Shown here: piece by piece, positions 7,827-15,523 of the stretch | Numbering within the stretch: position 1 is the stretch's first letter | Layout: the number at the start of each line of letters is the position of its first letter | Source of the DNA: Deltaproteobacteria bacterium | GTDB lineage: Bacteria; Desulfobacterota; Desulfomonilia; UBA1062 | Direction: 5' to 3' | DNA: 64,000 bases | Assembly (NCBI GenBank): GCA_018436855.1 | Contig: JAHDKO010000031.1 | Location: 1-64,000 of the forward strand | The notes under the pieces: generated by a model | Told to the model about the DNA's origin: nothing | Databases searched by the model: none | What the model saw: the letters and a program-made list of their open reading frames with translations, nothing else | Program-made: the position numbers and the translations under genes

Positions 7827-7879
7827 GGGGTCAGGCCTCAACATATGACATTCCATGTCATATGTTGAGGTCTGACCCC
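7827..7879. repeat. REP-like perfect hairpin, family A
   Basis: Two arms of 25 bases pair with a single mismatch: GGGGTCAG and CTGACCCC outside, then a 16-bp stem built on CTCAACATATGACAT, around a three-base loop. The left edge GGATCGGGGTCAGG recurs at 14217-14230. Such palindromes are typical of REP/RAYT elements in this group; no transposase is present here. It lies 13 bases after the nucleotidyltransferase stop and could stabilise or end that transcript. Confidence 0.75.
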
Positions 7880-8041
7880 ATGGTGTGTGTAACCCCATAA
7901 CTGATTCCCACTGCAGTACTAGGGACTCACTCGTTCTGCGCCACTGCCCGGGTATCCCGGGGGTTTTCCGGCGCAGGCGCAAATCCTTGCTAAGAACCTA
8001 TGGGTTGGTTTATGAACCTGTTAAAATAAGGAGGGTTCTGT

Positions 8042-8275
8042 ATGCCTCATGTCATCGTCAAGCTCTATCCCGGGAGATCCGAAGAGCACAAAAAGCGGCT
8101 TTCCCAAGCCATAACTCAGGATGTAGTCGCCATTATCCAATGCGACGAGAAATCCGTGTCCGTAGCCATTGAGGAGATCGACCCGGACCAGTGGCCCGAA
8201 CGGGTGTACAAGCCGGATATCCTGGACAGAAGGCAGCACCTGTACAAAGAACCGGGATATAACCCGTTCGAGTAG
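8042..8275 (+). CDS. pptA: 4-oxalocrotonate tautomerase family protein, PptA (YdcE)-like
   Basis: A 77-residue protein starting MPHVIVKL. Removal of Met exposes the catalytic Pro1 of the tautomerase superfamily. The end of the protein, with DPDQWPERVY and LYKEPGY, resembles E. coli PptA/YdcE more than classic 4-OT. Members tautomerise phenylpyruvate-like or dicarboxylic keto/enol compounds; the natural substrate is unclear. AAGGAGG precedes the ATG at good distance. It is a single gene between repeat-bearing gaps. Confidence 0.85.
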   Translation: MPHVIVKLYPGRSEEHKKRLSQAITQDVVAIIQCDEKSVSVAIEEIDPDQWPERVYKPDILDRRQHLYKEPGYNPFE

Positions 8276-8401
8276 AAAGGTATCGCCCCATGCCCGACCC
8301 GGCCTTTCAGGCATGGCAAAGATCGCGTCCTCTCCTTGAAAACGACGTCCTGAATCAGACATATGTATCATGATACCAGTGGTTCGGGAGATGATATTGC
8401 C

Positions 8402-8938
8402 ATGGAGATACTGAAATCGCCCCGCCTGATCCTTCGGCCCATGATTCCCAACGACGCGGTTCACTTTGCCAGGCTTCTGGGTCCTGATCCGGCAGGGGTG
8501 CGCATGACCGCGACCATTCCCGACCCGTGCACCGAAGAGGCCGCCCGGGAGTGGATCGTTCAGAACACTTCTCCGGGAGCAGGTCATATATTCGCCGTCA
8601 CCCATGCCCAGAGCGGCGAGTTCATGGGCGCCATAGGGTTCGGAGACTCACCCGGAAACGGCGACATCGGCTATTGGATCGGAAAGCCGTTTCGAGAAAA
8701 GGGTTATGCGACCGAGGCGATCCGCCGGATCGTGACCCATGCCTCCCATCTGGGTATCCGCCGTCTCTTTGCCGAGACATTCCCCACAAACCTTGCTTCT
8801 TCACGCGTCCTGACAAAGAACGGATTCCGCCTCACAGGCAGAGGCACGCGCAACATCCCCACGCGCGGAGGGTCCCGCAAGATCCTGAAGTATGTCGTGG
8901 AGATCCAGGGGTGTTCAGTGCAGAACAACTGGAAATGA
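8402..8938 (+). CDS. GNAT acetyltransferase, RimJ/RimL-like
   Basis: The 178-residue protein starts MEILKSPRLILRPM, the usual opening of the RimJ/RimL-like GNAT branch. It carries IGYWIGKPFREKGYATEA, with the acetyl-CoA pyrophosphate loop, and SSRVLTKNGF, the conserved C-terminal strand-helix element. Members acetylate protein N-termini, amino acids or small molecules. The ATG at 8402 is preferred to one at 8363 because it restores the family N-terminus and follows GGGAGAT. No partner gene is evident. Confidence 0.85.
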   Translation: MEILKSPRLILRPMIPNDAVHFARLLGPDPAGVRMTATIPDPCTEEAAREWIVQNTSPGAGHIFAVTHAQSGEFMGAIGFGDSPGNGDIGYWIGKPFREKGYATEAIRRIVTHASHLGIRRLFAETFPTNLASSRVLTKNGFRLTGRGTRNIPTRGGSRKILKYVVEIQGCSVQNNWK

Positions 8939-8991
8939 GAACACCCGCTGGAATACGGAGCCGACAGGCCAGCAAGGCGCTATCAAAGTCT

Positions 8992-9020
8992 TGGACATGG
9001 TCGCTTTTTCGCATTATACT
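8992..9020 (+). promoter_or_regulatory. sigma-70 promoter for the D-aminoacylase operon
   Basis: TGGACA, a 17-base spacer and TATACT each match the consensus at five of six positions. The start of transcription would be near 9027, about 33 bases before the ATG at 9060. Confidence 0.6.
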
Positions 9021-9059
9021 ATTTTGTAAAGATGTCATCTTTGCTGAAGGAATTGCACT

Positions 9060-10691
9060 ATGTCCACCACCCTCATACAATCCGGCAGGATCATCGACGG
9101 CACGGGCAGGAACTCCTTTGACGGCCACGTGCTCATCCGCGACGACACGATCGCCGACGTCATCCCCTCGGGCAGTGCACCTCCCCAGGCCGACGAGGTG
9201 ATCGACGCCGGGGGTCATGCGGTATGCCCGGGTTTCATCGACATGCATTCCCACGCCGACTGGCTGCTGCCCCTGCACGATCATCACGGCCTGCTCGCGT
9301 GCCTGCCCGAGCAGGGCATCACCACGGTCGTTGCGGGAAACTGCGGCTTTTCGCCCGCGCCCTGCAATCCTGCGGCAGCCCCTGGATTCCCGGCCGCCAT
9401 GGACCTTCTTCTGGAAAGGCCCCTAGACGTTTCCTGGCGCACCATGGGGCAGTTTCTGGACACCCTCGATCAGACAGGGCCCGCGGTCAATATCGCCGAG
9501 CTCGTGGGCCACAGCACCGTCCGCCTGGCCTGTGCCCGCACCCGGCGGGGCGTTCTGATCCGCAAAGAACTCGCCGCCTGCCTGGACAGCGTGAGAAAAT
9601 CCTTTGACGAAGGGGCCTGCGGCCTGAGCCTGGGTCTGGGGTATGATCCGGGCATGTACTCGCCCTTGGAAGAGATCGAGGCGTTCTGCCGGGTGGCGTC
9701 CGAATACGGACGGCCGGTGACCGTGCACCTCAAGGCGCTGAGCGTTCTTTCCCCCACCTACCCGCTGATGACGTTCAAGGCTCACAATTTGCTCGCTTTA
9801 AAGGAGATGATCGACATCGCGGAAAGAACCGGCGTCACCCTGCAGCTGTCCCACCTCATCTTCGTGGGCAGAAGGAGCTGGGGGTCTTCACGTAAGGCCC
9901 TGAAACTGATTGAGAACGCCCGCAGCCGTGGCGTCGATGTCATGTTCGATGCCTTCCCCTACACCTGCGGAAACACGACGATCAATGCGGTACTCCCGTT
10001 CTGGTTCCTTGCCAGGGCGCCTCAGGCCTACCGGAGCAGGGTCTCCCGCATGCACCTGAAGGCCGAGCTGGAGGCGGGATTCGCCCTGCTGGGATTCACC
10101 TACCGGGATTTCCAGATCATGGACCCCGCTGTGCCCGGAATGGAAGACCTGGCAGGCCTCACCATGGACGAGGCCGCCGGGCGGTGGGGCATGCCGCCTT
10201 TCGATGCGTATTTGCGCCTGAGCGAGGAGAGCAGAGGCTCGGCACTCATGCTCTTCCATACCTACAGCGGCGAACCCGGGAGGCAGGAGGTGATCGAGCG
10301 CGTGCTCTCCCACGAGCTCTGCCTGTTCGAAACCGATGCATTGATCAAGAGCACCGGCTATCCGAATCCGGCGGCCAAGGGGACCTTCCCGCGCATCCTG
10401 GGGCCCCTTGTCCGAGACCGGAAGCTCTTCGGCCTGGAGCAGGCGGTGAACCGGGCCACCCTTGCCGCTGCACAGCGCTTCGGCATCACGGACCGGGGCA
10501 TGATCGCACAAGGCAAGGCAGCCGACCTCGTGATTTTCGACCCTGAAACCGTTTCGGATGTTCCTCCCGGGCACGGCAGGCCCGCAGGAAGGCCCTGCGG
10601 CATCGCCCACGTCTTCATCAACGGCGGGCATGTGGTCCGCGAAGGCACGTACACCGGCACGGCCCGGCACGGCCGGGTGTTGCGGAAATGA
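9060..10691 (+). CDS. N-acyl-D-amino-acid deacylase/amidohydrolase family protein
   Basis: The 543-residue protein is a metal-dependent amidohydrolase of the D-aminoacylase branch. It opens with a beta-sandwich segment, has DMHSHAD (61-67, metal-binding His63 and His65), AGNCGFSP (about 92-99, with the Cys that serves as a metal ligand in D-aminoacylases), further His residues in VTVHLKAL and LQLSHLI, and the late acidic motif ETDAL (about 425). It ends with GKAADLVIFDPETV, typical of the family's closing sandwich. It probably hydrolyses N-acyl-D-amino acids or related cyclic amides in the cytoplasm. GAAGGA precedes the ATG and a good promoter lies upstream. It probably shares a transcript with the next two genes. 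Confidence 0.87.
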   Translation: MSTTLIQSGRIIDGTGRNSFDGHVLIRDDTIADVIPSGSAPPQADEVIDAGGHAVCPGFIDMHSHADWLLPLHDHHGLLACLPEQGITTVVAGNCGFSPAPCNPAAAPGFPAAMDLLLERPLDVSWRTMGQFLDTLDQTGPAVNIAELVGHSTVRLACARTRRGVLIRKELAACLDSVRKSFDEGACGLSLGLGYDPGMYSPLEEIEAFCRVASEYGRPVTVHLKALSVLSPTYPLMTFKAHNLLALKEMIDIAERTGVTLQLSHLIFVGRRSWGSSRKALKLIENARSRGVDVMFDAFPYTCGNTTINAVLPFWFLARAPQAYRSRVSRMHLKAELEAGFALLGFTYRDFQIMDPAVPGMEDLAGLTMDEAAGRWGMPPFDAYLRLSEESRGSALMLFHTYSGEPGRQEVIERVLSHELCLFETDALIKSTGYPNPAAKGTFPRILGPLVRDRKLFGLEQAVNRATLAAAQRFGITDRGMIAQGKAADLVIFDPETVSDVPPGHGRPAGRPCGIAHVFINGGHVVREGTYTGTARHGRVLRK

Positions 10692-10701
10692 GCGGCCGGC
10701 C

Positions 10702-11505
10702 GTGACCTCGCCCGTGAACGATCTCATCATCCGTGGAATCGCTTCTTTCATGGAGGACACCCGGTCGTCCGCCGCCTTCCGGACACGCTGGCAGGAACCG
10801 CTGGTCGCCTTTGCCGATGCCCGCGACCCCCTCTTCGGACACCTCGGACAGTGGGTGAGCCCGGACCATGCCATGCCTCAGGGCCTGCTGCCGGGAGCCG
10901 GGAGCGTGGCGGTTTATTTCCTGCCCTTCGAGAGGGATGTCCCGCGGTCGAACAGAACCGGCGGGCACGCATCGGATCAGTGGGCGCACGCCTATGTGGA
11001 AACCAACGCGCTCATCACCTCCCTGAACGTGCACCTCACGGGGCTGCTCCGGGCCCATGGCCTCACCGCTGCCGGGATACCGCCCACCCACAACTTCGAT
11101 CAGGATCGCCTCATGAGTCACTGGTCCCACCGTCACGTTGCATGGATCGCCGGGCTCGGCACTTTCGGGGTCCATCGCATGCTCATCACCGAAAAGGGCT
11201 GCTGCGGGAGGCTGGGGAGCCTGGTGATATCAGGGGAATGCGAGCCCACCGCCCGGCCCGGCTACGAGTTCTGCCTGCACAGGCATGGCCGCACCTGTCT
11301 GGCCTGTGTGAAAAAGTGCCGTGCCGGGGCGCTCCAGAAGGACTCGTTTGACCGCCGTCTCTGTTATTCGATCCTTCTCCAGAACGCCCGCGTGCATGAG
11401 AAGAAGGGCCTGGCCGACGTATGCGGAAAATGCCTGAGCACGGTGCCCTGCTCGCACACGAATCCGGCAAGGAAACTCGCACCTCTTCGCGAGGCCGATG
11501 GATGA
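10702..11505 (+). CDS. double-cluster 4Fe-4S protein, epoxyqueuosine reductase (QueG)-like
   Basis: The 267-residue protein has the C-terminal ferredoxin-like cysteine set CLACVKKC (about 200) and CGKCLSTVPC (about 248), with extra cysteines in GCCGRL and GECEPT. These resemble the 4Fe-4S double-cluster domain of QueG and reductive-dehalogenase relatives. The cobalamin-binding part typical of QueG is not clearly recognisable, so the queuosine role should not be assumed. The start is probably the GTG at 10702 (or GTG at 10714), 10 bases after the previous stop; a frame reaching back to 10558 lies inside the upstream gene. The transporter gene follows directly. Confidence 0.75.
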   Translation: MTSPVNDLIIRGIASFMEDTRSSAAFRTRWQEPLVAFADARDPLFGHLGQWVSPDHAMPQGLLPGAGSVAVYFLPFERDVPRSNRTGGHASDQWAHAYVETNALITSLNVHLTGLLRAHGLTAAGIPPTHNFDQDRLMSHWSHRHVAWIAGLGTFGVHRMLITEKGCCGRLGSLVISGECEPTARPGYEFCLHRHGRTCLACVKKCRAGALQKDSFDRRLCYSILLQNARVHEKKGLADVCGKCLSTVPCSHTNPARKLAPLREADG

Positions 11506-11518
11506 GAGAGGGGAGAGC

Positions 11519-12625
11519 GTGAATATCGGACCGTTCCGGTTTTCCATGCGGGAGCTCTCGGGTGCCATGGGAGATTTCGGCACCCTGCTGCCCCTGGCCG
11601 TGGGTTATATCTCGGTCTGCGGGCTCAACCCGGCAGGGCTGCTGGTCATGGTCGGGCTCGCGAACATTCTGACCGGCCTGGTCTTCCGTCTCCCCATCCC
11701 TATCGAGCCCATGAAGGTCATTGCCGCGGTGGCCATTGCACAGAGCTGGGAGCCCTCGATGATCTATGCGGCGGGGTTTTCCATGGGAGTGGTGTGGCTG
11801 GCGGTATCGGCCACGCGCGTCATGGACCGGGTGGCCGTGTTCACGCCCGAGCCGGTGGTCCGCGGGATACAGGTGGCTCTGGGCGTCCTTCTGGCGGTTC
11901 AGGCGGTGGAGATGGTCGCGGGTTCATGGCTGCTGGGAGCGGTGTGCATCGGCATCATCCTCCTCTTAAGAAAAAACCCGTATGCGCCTGCAGCGGTGGT
12001 GCTCATCGGCCTGGGGATCGGCATCATGTTTTTGCGCGGGCAGCTGGGCGGCATCGGATTTGCCGGCCCCTCCCTGCCGCCCCTGACCGCGTTCCATCCC
12101 ATCCAGGTATGGGAGAGCATGCTGGGAGCGGGCTTTGCCCAGATCCCCCTGACCGCCACCAACGCCATCATCGTTACCGCGGCCATGATCAAGAGCTACT
12201 GGCCCCAGCGGGAGGTGGGGGTCAACCAGCTCTCGCTGAGCACGGGCATCATGAACCTCGTGCCCCCGTTCCTGGGAGGAATGCCCATGTGTCACGGTGC
12301 GGGGGGGCTTGCCGGCCAGTATTACTTCGGCGCACGCACCGGCGGGGCGAACCTCATCGAGGGAACGATCGAGGTGGTGCTCGGAATCCTGCTTGCCACC
12401 TCGATCGCGAATCTCTTCGCCCTGTTTCCCGGACCCATCATCGGCGCCATGATGCTCCTGGTGGGAATCCAGCTGGTGGGGTTCGGCAGAAAATTCGGCT
12501 CCGGAAGAGATCTGATCCCCCTGGCAGCCACGGTGGCCGTCTCTCTGATTACCAACATGGCCTTTGGTTTCGCTGCCGGCGTGCTTGTCCATTACGGGAT
12601 CGGAAGACTCGCCGGGGGCCGGTGA
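11519..12625 (+). CDS. MOT1-family molybdate/sulfate transporter
   Basis: The 368-residue, very hydrophobic protein has about ten membrane segments and the two signature motifs of the MOT1 branch of SulP-like transporters: GAMGDFGTLLPLAVGY (near residue 15) and GGMPMCHGAGGLAGQYYFGAR (near 255). It should sit in the inner membrane and import molybdate or sulfate. GTG at 11519, after GGGGAGAGC, gives the usual family start VNIGPFRFS; an ATG at 11498 that overlaps the upstream stop is the alternative. The upstream D-aminoacylase and Fe-S genes have no obvious link to oxyanion uptake, beyond shared transcription. Confidence 0.88.
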   Translation: MNIGPFRFSMRELSGAMGDFGTLLPLAVGYISVCGLNPAGLLVMVGLANILTGLVFRLPIPIEPMKVIAAVAIAQSWEPSMIYAAGFSMGVVWLAVSATRVMDRVAVFTPEPVVRGIQVALGVLLAVQAVEMVAGSWLLGAVCIGIILLLRKNPYAPAAVVLIGLGIGIMFLRGQLGGIGFAGPSLPPLTAFHPIQVWESMLGAGFAQIPLTATNAIIVTAAMIKSYWPQREVGVNQLSLSTGIMNLVPPFLGGMPMCHGAGGLAGQYYFGARTGGANLIEGTIEVVLGILLATSIANLFALFPGPIIGAMMLLVGIQLVGFGRKFGSGRDLIPLAATVAVSLITNMAFGFAAGVLVHYGIGRLAGGR

Positions 12626-12738
12626 TGAATCAGCGGCATGGATTCCGGGCAAGCCCTTCGACCCTTCTCAAGTCCTTCAAGAAGCGGTCCTGAGAAGGAG
12701 GATCCACGTGAAAGCAGCTGGTGCCGGCCGGAGATGAT

Positions 12739-12760
12739 CGAGGGGGTACTTGCCCCCTCG
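12739..12760. other. GC-rich hairpin after the MOT1 transporter gene
   Basis: CGAGGGGG and CCCCCTCG pair perfectly over 8 bp around TACTTG. No T-run follows, so it may stabilise the 3' end of the transcript or be part of the leader of the next gene. Confidence 0.35.
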
Positions 12761-12873
12761 GGCTTGCCCGGCCATTATGAACGTGGAGGACGGGTGAGAG
12801 GGTCACGGGGTAGTGCGGTCATGATATCGAAGGAGTGAACGGTACCTGAAAAATGAACGATCAGGAGGGAGGC

Positions 12874-13659
12874 ATGAAATGCGATCTTCGGGGCAAGGCA
12901 GTGGTTCTGACCGGCGGGAGCCGGGGAATAGGCAGGGCCGTGGCGCGGGAACTCGCAAAGGAAGGGGCGCGGATCGGAATCGCGGCCCGTAACGGCGAAA
13001 AGCTCGCGGAGACGGCCTGGGCGGTCAGCGAACACGGATCATCGTGCGTGCTGCTTCCCTGCGACGTGGCCCATGACGGACAGGTCCGGAGCATGGTGGA
13101 CCGGGCAGCAGAGGCACTGGGTGGCATCGACGTTTTCATGAACATCGCAGGGGTCACCCTGGAAAAACCCCTTGAGGAGGCGACCCCTGACGACTACCGG
13201 AGGGTGATGGAGACGAACCTGCTGGGAACCGTGCGCTGCACCTGCGCCGCCCTCCCCCATCTCAAGCAGAGCCGCGGGCTTCTGGTGAATATCGCGAGCA
13301 TCATCGTGCGCACCCCCTTCCCCTATCTCGGGGTCTATGCGTGTTCCAAATGGGCAGTGGCGGCCTTCAGCGCGACCCTGCGCCAGGAGCTGTACGGCAC
13401 GGGCGTCCGGGTGCTCACGGTTTTTCCCACAGTGGTGAGCACGGACATGAAGGACCTCGAGCCGGTGCTGGCCAACTCGCCCGCGCAGAGCCCGCAGCAG
13501 TGCGCCCGTGCGATCGTCCGGGCCATCAGGAGGGGAAAGACCGAGGCGGATACGGCCATCCTTCCCAAATTCCTGAGTGCCGCCTACCGCCTTGCCCCGG
13601 GCCTCGGTGACATGATCACCCGCCTGTTTTTGCCGAGGGAGTATCGGATCGGCGGCTGA
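12874..13659 (+). CDS. short-chain dehydrogenase/reductase
   Basis: The 261-residue protein is a classical SDR. TGGSRGIG (13-20) binds NAD(P), NIAG (90-93) replaces the usual NNAG, and the catalytic set is Ser142, Tyr155 and Lys159 (YACSK). The Arg after the glycine motif and Arg39 favour NADPH. The substrate is unknown. Start is the ATG at 12874 because GGAGGGAGGC stands just before it; the ATG at 12853 would put that site inside the gene. It stands alone. Confidence 0.9.
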   Translation: MKCDLRGKAVVLTGGSRGIGRAVARELAKEGARIGIAARNGEKLAETAWAVSEHGSSCVLLPCDVAHDGQVRSMVDRAAEALGGIDVFMNIAGVTLEKPLEEATPDDYRRVMETNLLGTVRCTCAALPHLKQSRGLLVNIASIIVRTPFPYLGVYACSKWAVAAFSATLRQELYGTGVRVLTVFPTVVSTDMKDLEPVLANSPAQSPQQCARAIVRAIRRGKTEADTAILPKFLSAAYRLAPGLGDMITRLFLPREYRIGG

Positions 13660-13829
13660 ACAGGCCCGAGCCCGGCCGAACAGGGACCATCCGTGAGACG
13701 AGGCGGCGCGACCGTGGCAGTTTTGCCGGTCCCCCGGCCTCATCCGATTTTTCCTTCGGTGACGGGGGGATCCCTTCGGGGAGTAGAGAAGAAAAGAGAA
13801 AAAAGAAAACTCATAAAAAGGAGGCGCTC

Positions 13830-14153
13830 ATGGCTGAAACAGATGGATACGGTATGGTTCTGACCACCTGCCCGACCCGTGAAGAGGCTCACGGTCTGGC
13901 CTCTCTGCTCGTCCGAGGTCATGCGGCGGCGTGCGTCCAGATAACCGGAATCACCAGCTGTTACGAGTGGAAGGGCGAGGTGAACACCGAACCCGAGCAG
14001 CTTCTCATCATCAAGGCCCGGGCGGATGCCTATGAGAAGATCGAGAAAATCATCAGCGACAACCACAGCTATGAGGTCCCGGAGATAGTCCGGATACCCA
14101 TTGACAGGGGCTCGGCTGCGTATCTGGGGTGGATCGACGAGGTGAGCGGGTAA
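13830..14153 (+). CDS. cutA: divalent-cation tolerance protein CutA1
   Basis: The 107-residue protein carries the conserved CutA1 features: LTTCPTREEA at the start, AACVQITGITSCYEWKGEV, LLIIKA, and HSYEVPEIVRIPI followed by YLGWI. The family forms a stable trimer with a ferredoxin-like fold, binds copper and other divalent cations, and its physiological role is still debated. AAAAAGGAGG precedes the ATG. There is no clear metal-transport neighbour. Confidence 0.93.
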   Translation: MAETDGYGMVLTTCPTREEAHGLASLLVRGHAAACVQITGITSCYEWKGEVNTEPEQLLIIKARADAYEKIEKIISDNHSYEVPEIVRIPIDRGSAAYLGWIDEVSG

Positions 14154-14524
14154 TCCTCGCCCGGATTCAACTGATCGATGCGATGGGCTTTCACTACATC
14201 AGGGATCGGGGTCATAGGATCGGGGTCAGGTCCACGGGATCATTTTCGCAACCACGGTTCTCGGTTTGCGGGATGGCCCTTGATCCGAAAATGATTGTGT
14301 GCTATCAGCGTCTTACTTGTGATTGTATGGGTTCTCGCCTGATTGCCGGGTGCATCGCGCAGACACGTCGCACGGGATCCTCCCGTTGCACACAAACGGG
14401 CAGCGCCGGTCTTGAAGCGGCTCACCGGTCTCGGGCATTCGACGGCCTGCTTCTCAAAGACGGCCTTTCACCTCGCGCCTTCGGGGAGCACGCCGGTAAA
14501 GTGAGTGTGAAGGAGGTCGGGAGA
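14154..14524. other. gap with degenerate REP-like family A sequence
   Basis: About 370 bases with no convincing gene. GGATCGGGGTCA occurs at 14203-14214 and GGATCGGGGTCAGG at 14217-14230, sharing the edge of the hairpin at 7827-7879 but without a full partner arm. The rest shows no clear structure. Confidence 0.5.
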
Positions 14525-15127
14525 ATGCGTCGTGACATCCGTTATCCATACAGGGCATACATGGCCCTTCTCTGTATCGCGTGGGCACTGCTTGCGACAG
14601 GCTGTAAACGAGACGACATCAATCTCGTGAAAAATGGCGTCTACGGCAACCACGAGACAACGATCGGCACGGCCTTCGACAGGTGCTCCCACTTCGTCGA
14701 CACCTCCTGGGACCGCATCCAGTATGAAGCGAACCGGCCCATCGTAGTCTTTACCGCGGAGCTCCCCATCCAGGTGTTCCTGAATACCGTCAACGCAGAC
14801 GCTCACAACTGGATCACCCTCGAAAAAACCTATTTCGAGCAGATCGCCCCCCAGCTTGTCCATGTATATATACGGATCACCTTCCCGCTGACTCAGGAAA
14901 ACAGGACCTTCACCCTGGGCGATATCATGCTCGGGATCGCCTCTGAAAAACAGACGGCATGGTCTCCCGCGTTCTCCCAGGAGAAGAAAGAACGCATCAT
15001 CCAGGCCATATACAAAGACTCTCCGGACATTTTCGCCCAGGTATCGGCCTGCGCAAATCCCTCGTTCTCCGCAGGGAGCACGCTGCTGCACACCCTCACC
15101 GGCAAGGACATCTCCCAGGCTCAGTGA
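14525..15127 (+). CDS. putative lipoprotein of unknown function
   Basis: The 200-residue product has a positively charged start, a hydrophobic segment (11-25) and a lipobox-like LLATGC with Cys27, so it is probably exported and lipid-anchored. The segment ETTIGTAFDRCSHFVDTSWD followed by VVFTAELP resembles a recurring lipoprotein domain (TIGxAFD...W...VxFxG) of unknown role. AAGGAGGT stands before the ATG at 14525; a frame that reaches upstream to 14129 runs through non-coding sequence. The stop codons TGA-TAG are followed in the same frame by a coding-like remnant. Confidence 0.7.
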   Translation: MRRDIRYPYRAYMALLCIAWALLATGCKRDDINLVKNGVYGNHETTIGTAFDRCSHFVDTSWDRIQYEANRPIVVFTAELPIQVFLNTVNADAHNWITLEKTYFEQIAPQLVHVYIRITFPLTQENRTFTLGDIMLGIASEKQTAWSPAFSQEKKERIIQAIYKDSPDIFAQVSACANPSFSAGSTLLHTLTGKDISQAQ

Positions 15128-15130
15128 TAG

Positions 15131-15340
15131 GCTCTTTTCGGGGACGGGTTCACATTTCTCCCGCAGGACTGTTTCGCCGGCCAGATAGTTCTCGACAGCC
15201 TGATAGCCGGACCGGGGAACATGCTCATTCACATCGGCATTGGCCGGATACATTCTTACAACCAGACACAGAAAAACACAGGCAGGGGAGATATCCTTCA
15301 TATCGACATCCTGACCGGCGATATCGAGAAAACCGTGTAA
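15131..15340 (+). pseudogene. in-frame coding remnant behind the lipoprotein gene
   Basis: After the TGA TAG that ends the lipoprotein gene, the same frame stays open for about 70 codons to a TAA at 15338-15340. Its translation (with QIVLDSLIAGPG and LIHIGIGRIHS) has coding-like codon use, but no start codon with a ribosome site except an internal ATG. A REP-like family B sequence (15133-15159) forms its first codons. It may be a lost C-terminal part of the lipoprotein or a fragment of another gene cut by repeat insertion. Confidence 0.35.
15133..15159 (+). repeat. REP-like family B, single copy
   Basis: TCTTTTCGGGGACGGG followed by TTCACATTTCT matches, in reverse orientation, the tandem copies at 50167-50220 almost base for base. 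Confidence 0.6.
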
Positions 15341-15523
15341 AAAAACTTAGGGGCGAAGGGATAAGGTCAAGATGCCCGCAGCCTGCCTGAATTGTTTCAA
15401 ATAAGATACAGACACGCAGCAGGGTACCATGCAGCCTTCATCACGCAGGGCGAGCAACCCCCATTGTGTTTTTCCCTCAGCCTTGATATATAAGACTGAA
15501 AAATAATGAGATTGTGAGCTTTC

